A DNA stretch of 64,000 bases. It comes from Piezodorus guildinii (taxonomy: Eukaryota; Arthropoda; Insecta; Hemiptera; Pentatomidae). The translations under genes were made by a program, and so were the position numbers. Below, one piece after another: positions 12,660 through 23,200 of this stretch (position 1 is its first letter; each line of letters starts with the position of its first letter). The stretch is from assembly GCA_023052935.1 (NCBI GenBank), contig CM041292.1, positions 114,357,436 to 114,421,435 on the forward strand, read 5' to 3'. The notes below the pieces were generated by a model, which was not told where the DNA came from, ran no database searches, and saw only the letters and a list, made by a program, of their open reading frames with translations.

Positions 12660-14290
12660 AACCGCCCTTTCTTACTCCGGTTCTTGAGGAGAACTAATTC
12701 TAATTTTTGGGTGCAAATTGAGTACTAAACTGTGTATAAGTTTCAACTTCAAATTCGATAGGTGCTTAACCAGGGACATTGACCTACCATGTGACTGGGA
12801 ATTGTCATGTAATAAAATGGGCCTGCCTCAATTGACCAAAGATGGCTTCATTATTGCTAATTTCTGATGCACTGGATTAATTTGGTCAAAATATTATTCT
12901 ATTATGATTGCATTGATGGTTTCTCACACAAGCCCTAATGAAGGCCATCAAACAATAACCATCACGTTGTTTCCATGAGTTAGGGGTTCTGGAAAATGTT
13001 CTGCTTCTCCTTAGTCAAGCCAATGTCCAGAACGTCTACTGTAATCTGTGATCCAGTCTTCATCACAAGTATCAATTCTGGACAGAAAAGAGTTATTTTT
13101 GTTTCGACCAAGAAGTGTACCGCAAACTGCATAACGCAGTTGTTGTTTTTTTTTTGGTGGTCGTTAAATGTGTGAAGAATCCAACTTTCAACCTTTTTTA
13201 CCTTTCCTATCGCCTTGATATGGTCATCGACGGTGGATCTCCCAAGGTTAAGTTTCCCTACAAGTTCTAAACAGTTCATCATTCCTTTCCCAGTATGTTG
13301 TATTTCCCAATAAACTTCGCCCTGACACACCGCCCCTGACAAAAGGTGTATTCCAAATCATTAAGCACTCCCAATACCATCTTTATGCCGAGATGTTCAG
13401 ATCTATATTTCCATTACTCCAAATGATTTATCTGAGGCTATTTTTGTATGCAGGAGTATATAAACAATACAAATGTCTAGGCGAGCCGCTACAAACTCTT
13501 GTTAAGAATTACCAGATACACGCGTATAGCCCAGTATTACGCCGAGTTAAGGTTGCTGTATCCTCGTTACAAATGTCAGTATTTCCTACCTTCTTTCTTA
13601 TATCAGGTTATCAGAACTCAACGCCCCAGATATAACTTCCAAAACCTTCAATTTAAATTTTCTGTTCAGTCCCGTTTTACCATAATCCGCTTTTCTGACC
13701 TCTACCCTCCACCTCACTGTTCTGATCCGTTTGATGAGTTCTTTCTGGCCCAAGCTCCCTCTCTTTGGAATTCTATCCCTCCTAAGATCCGTCATGCATG
13801 AACTGCTTCCACCTTTAAATCGCCCTTTTTCAACTACCTTTTCCTTTCCCAGTCAAACGTACAATAACCTCAAAATGCAGATGCTAGTGATTCCAACTTT
13901 GCTGTTTTATATTATTTCAATTATCTCTAATGGAGTATCTGTTTTTAAAAATTTATTTTATCCTAATAGTTTGATTTGTAAATATGTACATAGTTTATAA
14001 CCTCAATTTATTATTTTAGTTTAGCTTTTGATGTATAAATCTATTCCCATCATCTAACTTGTATTTTCATTTTATTCTTATGGGACTTTAGTTATAGAAT
14101 AATAAAGACATTTTTCTTTCTTTCATGTTCTGGGATTTTCTTCCACCAAATCCCACAGAACATCATCAAGGGAGGAAGTCCTTCCATGACCTTCTTTGGT
14201 CTCACTACTGAAATTTGCTAATCACCATTAAACAGTGCACTCATTAATGCTGCCCTTACACCAAGCTGATCTCCATTTCGACTTTGAATC
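12660..14290 (-). mobile_element. Degenerate mariner split by a retrotransposon
   Basis: Read on the minus strand, an N-terminal piece (about 14280-14130: VLWDLVEENPRT) is followed, after a foreign insert, by transposase segments at 13342-12990. These include ELVGKLNLGRSTVDDHIKAI, then GKVKKVESW, then RIDTCDEDWI with the first catalytic Asp, then SGHWLD. Further down are GRPILLHDN with the second Asp and other fragments to about 12700. Multiple stops and frameshifts show an old, dead copy. The terminal repeats could not be placed, so the outer limits are approximate. Confidence 0.7.
13393..14127 (+). mobile_element. 3' end of a non-LTR retrotransposon nested in mariner
   Basis: The plus-strand frame at 13499-13801 ends with LAQAPSLWNSIPPKIRHA, the pattern that closes many Jockey/CR1-like ORF2 proteins. 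A 3' UTR of about 320 bp follows and ends with AATAATAAAG near 14105. The segment separates two halves of one mariner transposase. ATGTTC is found at both edges, a weak TSD candidate. Only the C-terminal part is present. Confidence 0.6.
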
Positions 14291-14639
14291 TTTTTCCTTC
14301 AGTCCCCTTTTCTCTGTTAATTGTAATTATATTACTTTTAAGTTTTAGATATGAGGGTTTCTATAATCTTCCTTTTAGTTCTAAGGCTTAGAGTGTTGTT
14401 AATTTTTTTATTCAGTACTATTTTCATCATTTTTTTTTCATTATATTTTTAATTTTTGTATTATCTTATTTTTATTTTAAATGTTATTTTCATTTATATT
14501 TTATTCAATTAACTTTTGAGTTTACATTGTGAACTAAGGGGAGGGTGATAAGTAGAGTAAGCCAACTTGATAGTATTAAGATTGTAAATAATTAATATAT
14601 TGCTATGTAGATTATAAATAAAGTCATTGTTAACAGTGC

Positions 14640-15090
14640 AGCTGTGACAGGCTTTAGGGACATATTAGATTCACCTCACTGTCTAACTACATCAGGAAAC
14701 CCAAATGGCATATTCTTGCTCTGATTAGCTAGTTAGCACACTCAACACCATAGCTTGGAAGGGACCATCAATGCAATGACCCGGCAGACAGCTACCAGCC
14801 TCATGATTAGCTCGAAGAATTTCCTGTAGCAGAAACAACTCCATGGAACACCTGGTGGCCATCTCCAGTCCTAGGATACTCATGAGGAGTGCGCATTTAA
14901 TATCAGGGAGAAATCTTCCAACTCCAGGGGAACAGCCTGACATTCTGGCAAAGAGTAAGAAGGCGGAATAAGGTGAACGGCTGATAGATATACCTACACT
15001 ACCAGAATGTAGGCCACCATCCTTATTGAGAAGACTATTTTCTTCTTTCACCTTCCTCTAGCTTAGGTGGGGGAACTAAGTCGCATTTAA
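14640..15090. other. GC-richer tract between FKBP6 and WRNIP1, unidentified
   Basis: This stretch has markedly less A/T bias than its surroundings. A 108-codon minus-strand frame (14725-15051) shows no motif I recognise, and the plus strand is no better. It may be part of an unrecognised repeat or a gene remnant. Confidence 0.25.
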
Positions 15091-15881
15091 GGTAACAAGG
15101 TGTCAGAACAGAATGCCATCCCGATGTGTTGTTAAAGATGCTCTAAAGCAGCATCTAATACACATATTTAACTACTTAATCCGAACCTCTTACTTTCCTG
15201 ATGTCTGAAAACAAGTGGTCATAGTACCAAGTGTATTTTTAACTCATTAATAATCCTTTAACTAACTTTTAACAGTTTGAACCCTGTCTAACATGAAATC
15301 CAAAGTATGATGAGTACTTGATCATTTTATAATATTATATAAAAACATTGGTGCTACAGAAATTAATTATTTAACATAGAGGTGCATGGCAAACCCATGT
15401 GAAACTGTTGTAAAGTGAAAGAGGTGTTCCAAATGAAAAGTTGATTGTACTTCAAGAACATTAGAAAAATTCTACTAATTTGCAGAACAATTCAATATAT
15501 GCTAACTGAAAGACTTATGGGCTAAAGTCTTGATAATGGGAATAAGAACTACATATGGGTGAGAACACTTACCTTCCAAGATATTTCACCTCATTCGGCA
15601 AACCTTTGCTTATTATATTGAAATTAATAACAGAAAGACCAAAAGAAAGAATTATACAGGAAAATTGGACTAATGATTGAGACTTATGATTAATACAGGA
15701 TACTAAGGTTTTTTAAGAGTACAAAACTCTTGGCATTAATATCAATGCTAGACTACTATGAAAATTATCAAAAACAATAGAATAGAGTAAACATTATGTT
15801 CTTAAAGGATTACACTATTACTGTCTCAACAAAATGTTTATATATTAATGCTTAGAGAATGAGATCAGAACTGTAATAGTA

Positions 15882-16791
15882 TTGGGTTGATGCAAAATTA
15901 ATGCAGGTTTTTAGTAGGTATTGTAAATACGCCATATCTTTACTTTAATCATATATATTTAATCAAAATAATTTCCATCTGAATCAATGCACTTTTGCCA
16001 ACGTTCAACAAGCTTTCTTATTCCACCAGAAAAAAAATCCGAATCCCTGGACTCAATGAAATCACGAAAAGAATTTTCAATGTCGTCCTGGTTTTGAAAA
16101 TTTTTCTCCTTCAAAAAGTTGTCCAGATGCCTGAAAAAGTGGAAGTCTGTAGGAGAGAGGTCAGGTGAATAAGACGGATGTTGGAGAACTTCGTAGCCCA
16201 ACTCGTGCAGTCGTCGAAGCGTTGGTTGTGCAACGTGTGGTCTGGCGTTATCGTGGAGCAGGATCGGCCCCTTCCGATTCATCAATGCTGGGCAAAGACG
16301 TTGCAATTTTTGATTCATGCTGTCAATTTCTTGACAGTACTTGTCAGCAGTTATAGTCTCACCTCGATTGAGAAAGCTTTGACCTCAGCTGGTCGTTGTC
16401 CAGAGCAAGATGACGGCCCCGACCTTCCTTGTCTTCGATGTCGAAATCTCCTCTGCGAAACTTCTGGAACCAACGCTGCACCGTGCACTCATTGAATAGC
16501 CCCCTGACACCACACTTCATTAATATTACGAGCCGTTTGCGCAGCGCTGCGCCCTAATTTAAATTCGTAAAAATAAATTTGACGAAAATCGCACTTTGAC
16601 ATTTTCGATTCAAGACCTTTGAACACACTGAACAAAACGATTTTACTAAACAAATTCATGGTGAAAGAGAGGGTATTAGATAAGGTTTGTTTTGGTATAA
16701 TAATGATCAATGTTAGGATTAGCTTTGTTTACACAATTGGAATTAAGATATTGCAATAGAGGAAACCTGCATTAATTTCGCATCAACCCAA
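15882..16791 (-). mobile_element. mariner-family transposon, internally deleted, intact ends
   Basis: The terminal repeats TTGGGTTGATGC...AAATTAATGCAGGTTT are inverted at both ends, with TA duplications at 15880-15881 and 16792-16793. The minus strand encodes an N-terminal start (FYEFKLGRSAAQTARNI), then DFDIEDKEGRGRH. After a deletion it continues ETITADKYCQEID, then LLHDNARPHVA (second Asp) and HPSYSPDLSPTDFHFFRHLD (third Asp), to CIDSDGNYF. The first catalytic Asp region is lost. Despite being 910 bp like the copy at 10031, it belongs to a different subfamily. Confidence 0.92.
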
Positions 16792-17256
16792 TACTAAGAA
16801 AACTAACATTTTGAGTTATGTATGGAATGATGAGGGAAATGAGAGAAAAATTACAATCTGATGCTAAGTAACCTGATGAGTAGAAACTGAATGCTATTCT
16901 GAGAATAGCTATATAAGCTACTAAATGTTGTGGATGAAAGAGTTTAAATAAAAAATATATTTTTAATATTCTTAAAAAAAAAATCATTTATTTATACATG
17001 TAAACAATGGATATTTGTTTATTTCAAACAATTAATCAATAAAGTGTCAAAGGCACACTTTTTGACCTTTCCATTTATATATTTCTTAAAAATCTTAATG
17101 AAGTATTATACAAAAAAAAAAATTAAACTTATAGTCCTTTTAAGATTTTTAAAGAAAATATACATAACATTAATACTTTTGAATTATACACAATCTACAA
17201 ATGTACAACAAATTAAATACAATTCAATAAAATGAGGTATAATCATATAAAATGAG

Positions 17257-20200
17257 TTATTGCTCTCTGAAAAATGATACTGACTCCAAGCCTTCAGGCA
17301 TATAGGTTAGATTTGATTCATCCCTGTGTAACATATTGTACCCTTGAGCATAACCTATAACATAATTTATTAAATTACAAAACAATAAAAAAAAAAAAAA
17401 AATGCATAATATAAATTAAATTAATCAAAAACACAAATTATTCAAGTAAAATTTTCTGATTCTAGAACACCTTATATTTTTTCTCTATCATCAATAATAG
17501 CCAAGTTATTAGGGAATCACATCTCTTATAAGTTGTGGCTTGACCATTAAAGATTAATTTTTTTTTCTTGTTCTTGTTGACTTGATCTCAATAATATTTA
17601 CAATGTTTCTTATCTTTCAATAATATTTACAATGTTTCTCTATCTTCAATAATATTTACAATGTTTCTCTATCTTCAATAATATTTACAATGTTTCTCTA
17701 TCTTCAATAATATTTACATGTTTCTCTATCTTCATATATTTACAATGTTTCTCTATCTTCAATAATAACCGTGTTTTAGGAGAATTACATCTCTTCTAAG
17801 GTATAGGTCAATTTTTTTTCCCCTTTGTTTATCACTCTTTGCTGATTCCAAAAAAATAACTGAGTAATGGGCGTATATATAGGTAAAATTTCAATTGTTT
17901 TCTTTTATTTTATTTTTTCTGTTTTATAATTAATCATGGTGAAATAATTCTAAAAATTATACAGTGTTTTCTCTATATTAAAAAATAAACGGGTTATGTG
18001 CCGATTTTATGAGAAAAATTTATTAACAAATAGGGGTTGGTGATATAAGAGTAAAAATTTAGGTTTGTATGTATTTTTTAATGCAGAATTATAAACAAAA
18101 AAAAATTTGTCCAAAAATAAAAAAATAATGTGAGGGGTGGACAACCCTTATCACTTAGGTCTTATCAGTGCATTTTGTAGGCATTTTTCACAATACAAAT
18201 CACAGGTAAATAGAACTAATTCAATTACTTAATGACATATGAAAATATATTGTTAGAAATGGTGAAAAAAAATTCTGTAGAATATAGTTGAAATGAGAGT
18301 TATGAACTGAGATAGTAAAATGATAATTGCAAACGGTACTACTACTACTACACTTGATGCGTAAACAATAATAATGGCCGAAAACTGTGGAGGAGGTGAG
18401 AGAAGGCTTATAGTGTTAGAGAAAGAGGAGACCAGGTTCGGCCTCATCCCTACTCCGTGCTGTTTGCTGGCTGAGAAGTGACACCAGTAGACTTATGGCG
18501 GGGATAACTTACCAAGTGATAATTGATTAGATATCGAGCGAAATGAAGATTATTAAAATACTAAAATGACTATTAAAAATAGAGGTTGGTGACAGAAGGG
18601 TGAAAATGTAGGGTTGTATGTATTTTTTAATGCCACATTATAAACAAATTTAAAAAAAAAATTGTCCAAAAAAATAAGAAAAAAAGTTAGGGGTGGACAA
18701 CTCTTATCACTTAGAGGTATGAAAAATAGATAGTAGCCGATTCTCAGACCTATTGAATATGCATATAAAATTTCATGAAAATCGATCAAGCCGTTTCGGA
18801 GGAGTATGGCAACTAAAACTGTGACACGAGAATTTTATATGTTAGATAAAATAGAGAAACGGCCCGTGCTCAAGCATGTCAAGAATAAAAATGGAGAAGT
18901 ACTGACCGAATCCAAGGAAATCATGGAAAGATGGGTGGAATACTTCACAGACCTATTTGACTGCAGGGGATTATCAACAGATAACTCGGATGTAACTCAG
19001 GAAGTGAGTTACATGGAAGAGGATTATATAGCAGAAGACGAGATAACCGAAGCACTAGAACGGCTAAAACTAGGGAAAGCAGCTGGTATAGATGAAATAA
19101 CTCCGGAAATGATTAAGCACATGGGAACAAAAGGTGAAGAAATATTCCAGCATCTCCTTAATCTAGTATGGAAAGAAAAGAAGATTCCTAAAGATTGGGA
19201 AGTGTCCATCATTCTTCCTATATATAAAAGTGGTGACCAAAGAGAATGTAAAAACCACAGAGGCATCTCACTTCTAAGCGTCCCGAGTAAGGTCTATTCC
19301 ACAATCCTTGAGAGAAGGCTAAGGAGACAAATTGAGAAAAACCTTGGAGAAGAACAATATGGATTCAGGCCAAACAGAAGTACCCAAGATCTTATATTCA
19401 CTATGCGGCAGATCACTGAAAAAGTAATAGAAAAGGATAAAAGTGTTCTGGCATGCTTTGTTGATCTGGCCAAAGCATTTGATCGGGTCAGGAAACAAGA
19501 CATCGTAAGGGAGCTCAATGAAAGGAGAGTAAATGAAGGATTAGAAATGGCCATATCAGGGCTTTATATGAACCAGAGAGGTATCATCAGAACATGCAAC
19601 CACTTGTCAAAAGAATTTAAGATATCTCAAGGCATTAGACAAGGTTGCAGTCTCAGCCCACTGTTGTTCATAATGGTCCTGGATGGAGCTCTAAAGAAGG
19701 CCAAGTCGAGAATGAGACCCTACTGCTTGGGAAACCTGAATATATCGCCTACCCACCTCACTATGCTCGCATATGCTGATGACATCGTCGTATTAGCCAA
19801 TAATGGAAGAGATCTCCAATTCAATCTTCGCGTCCTCCAGGAAGCTCTTAACCTCATAAACATGGAAATAAATGCCCGTAAAACGAAAATAATGAGGATA
19901 GGAAGGAGAGAGAACCGAATTGGACGAGTCATCAGGCTAGGGGCAGAAAAGATTGAGCACGTAAAGAGCTTCAAGTATCTGGGCGCACATCTAAATGAGC
20001 AGGGCTGGGTGGACGAAGACATAAAGGAAAGAATAAAGTCTGCCGGAAGGTGTTTCCTATCTCTTAAGAAGGGCTTTATAGGCAAAAGAGAGGTCTCCAA
20101 ACATACAAAAATGGTAGTTTACAAAACAACCTTCTTACCTATATTGACGTATGCCAGCGAATCCTGGGCCCTCACCACTAAACATAAAAGCCAACTCCAG

Positions 20201-23200
20201 GCTATGGAGATGCGCTACTTGAGGAAAGTTGAGGGTAAGACGAGGAGAGATAGGATGAGAAATACCATAATAAGATCCAACCTTGATGTCAGACCGGCCG
20301 AGGATATTGTTGAAGAAATTCAGCTAAGATGGTACGGCCATATCTCAAGAATGTCGGAGGATCGCGTGGCAAAAGCAACATATGAGCTGTAAGTAGAGGG
20401 AAGGAGACCAAGAGGAAGACCTAGGAAGACTTGGGAGGATGGGATTAGGAAGGCCTGCCGAAAAAGAGATATAGATTGGAGATCAGCAGGGGAAATGGTG
20501 CAGAATAGGAATGCCTGGATCAGCCTCTACAACCGACCTCCTCACACTGCTGTGCGGTAGAGAGGAAAGATGAAGAAGAAGAAAAAGATAAAATATTAAA
20601 CTGTCACCAAAAACTTTTCTAGGTAATAGAGAGATTACATATTATTCTTATTACTAGTTTATTTTATATTGTTAATTTTTTCGGAGACAACATAGACCAA
20701 AGATGAGAAATTTGCAAACATTGGTAGAAATTACAGTAATTTTTCTACATCAATGTAAACAAATAAAGAAATAGCAATAGTAATTAATAATTACTTAATC
20801 AAATTTGCACTTGAAATGAGATCAAAAGGCGTAAAACCAATACATAGCATTACTATAATTTGACGGTGTGTTTATTTATAAATAAATAATTATTGTGCAT
20901 ATTTAGAATGGATTATTTAAACTAATATAATTAAGGGACAAATATAACTAATTAACATCAATAATGTCCTTACCAAGATCTCTCATCAGTTTTGTAGGAG
21001 CATTTCTTAAGTGTAGTGGAACACTAGGCTGAGGTCCTTTATGATTCTTGATTAACTTTTTGGAATTTACTAATGCTTTGTAAACTTCCGTTGACTTATA
21101 AGTTCTGAAAAAGTACAAAAACACATACTCATGATTAGAAATCAACAATAATGGGTAGTTAAACATGCCTTTTTGGTTTTTTTTGTTTGTTTTTTATGTC
21201 ACCACCAAACATTTCATATCTAACGAATTAATCTTTAAAGTTTTTCTCTTATATGAAATACTTCAACAACCATTTCTGTAAATTCTGTTAAATTTAGATT
21301 AGTATTTTGTTTACCATTGCCCAGTGAATGTTGAAAAAAATATTCATTATCAGCACCTTTTGCCCAACCCTCTCTATTGGACAGACCAAGAAACTAGCAC
21401 TTATTAGAAGTCCATAAACCAAAAGCAGTTAAATAATGCATGGGACATCAGAAATCACTTCTCAGGTGTTCAAAAAACATAGCATAAAGCAGTTAGTGGG
21501 AAGATGGGAACAGACCATACTAAATAATAGTCAATAAATTAGATTGAAAGACATTTCTATAACGGACTGATTTTATTTCAACCTGAAAAACTGAAAGAAA
21601 TTATTGCCATATCAATATTTTAGTAATAATAAGAAATAAACTTGAAATAACAACCATTGGAATTTCAGCTGTTTCAAACATTTTGCATAAACTATACACG
21701 GTCAAACTCCGTACAATAGCGTCAGCACTACAATGCTATGAGATAATAATAACCAATTCCTTAAGGAACTTTCCATTCTTAAAGGTACAAACAATAGTAT
21801 CTTGCACTCAATTTCATATAGTTGCACTGCAAGACTTCGGCAGATGGAAACCTTATGAGTTATATACTATTATATACTAGTAATAAGCTTGTAGACTAAG
21901 CAGTAAGGCAGGCATTCACATCCCTAGGGTGGGAAACTGCTCAAAAAGCAAGTAGAGGTCAGATGGCAGAAAATATGGAATTATAGCCCATTGAGCAATT
22001 AAAGATTGTAAAAAAAAAAAAAAAACTTAAATTCTATATCATATTACTTTCACTTACTTATAATTGGTAAGGAAAAGAACTGTGATCGTGAAAATTTTCG
22101 AATTCCAGTTTTCAAAGGAAATAAACATTTTAGGATTCCCTGAGTCCAAATAACCATGTCCCGAAAAAAGGTCTGTGTGTGGTAAGTCTAGCAAGAAAAA
22201 GAAAATTCACACAAAACTAAAATTTCATATTTAAGACAACTATACACCCAAAATGTTATAGCAACTTTTTCACAAAATTCGCTGACTGGAAGTGCTACTT
22301 TACACCATGCTTTTTGCACCGTATTACGATTTTCTCAAAAACGGCTCAAAAGATTTTGACTAAACTCTATATATCAATGTAAAATTTAATGAGCTTTAAT
22401 AATGATGGGCTATTTCATTCTGATGGAAATAGTCTGACAGGAATTAATTGTCGACATTTTAAATTTTTATTCCCTTAAGTACCGAAATTTTTACCTTAAA
22501 AATAAAACATACCATCTCATAAAATTGGTAAAAAAAATGCTTGATATTGCTATATTATTTAATCTAAATTATATGTTTTTCCAACAAAACTGAAAATTTT
22601 TAATGAAATTAACATTAAGACTTTTAAATTTAAGTTTATTTAATAGTTCTTAGAATTGATTTTAACAGTCGAGGTAAGTGAAAGTCGAGTGTTGCTTGCA
22701 CCAGATTTAAAAAAAAATAATGTTCTATTCTTTTTAACTATTATTTTATACTCATATTTTAATTATTTTTTTTCTCTTTTACCTATATAGTTTTTCTTTA
22801 TAGAGGTTAAATATACATAGTTTGTCCAGGCCTTGAAGACTTTAAGGTTTTAAGCCTTAAAACCCAAACAAATAAGATTCTCAACTACCAATTAAAAATA
22901 GATAAATGAGAATTTCAATATCTGGAAGAACTTACTGGATTCAAATAAGGTGTTGAAAAAGTTTGAATTTGGTTTTCTTAATACTGCTCCATACAAACGA
23001 GTGAAAAAAAAAATGTTCAACAAAAATCTTATTAAAAATTATTTAAGAAACAGGATGAGAGCTCAGATTCAGTTAAAACCAACAAGTTACACATTTATCA
23101 TTAAAAAAAATCTTCAGGAGATAAATTATTTATCAAAATACTTATTAATTATATGGTTTTTATGCATACAATATTTATATAAATGAATATTTGATTTTAG

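Noticed and set aside
17587..17768. CRISPR-like array
   Set aside because: The units are contiguous, without unique spacers, in a eukaryotic genome. It is a minisatellite derived from family B.
18806..18853. ATG at 18806 as the true start of the reverse transcriptase
   Set aside because: The TSD places the element boundary at 18854, so the upstream codons belong to an older repeat.
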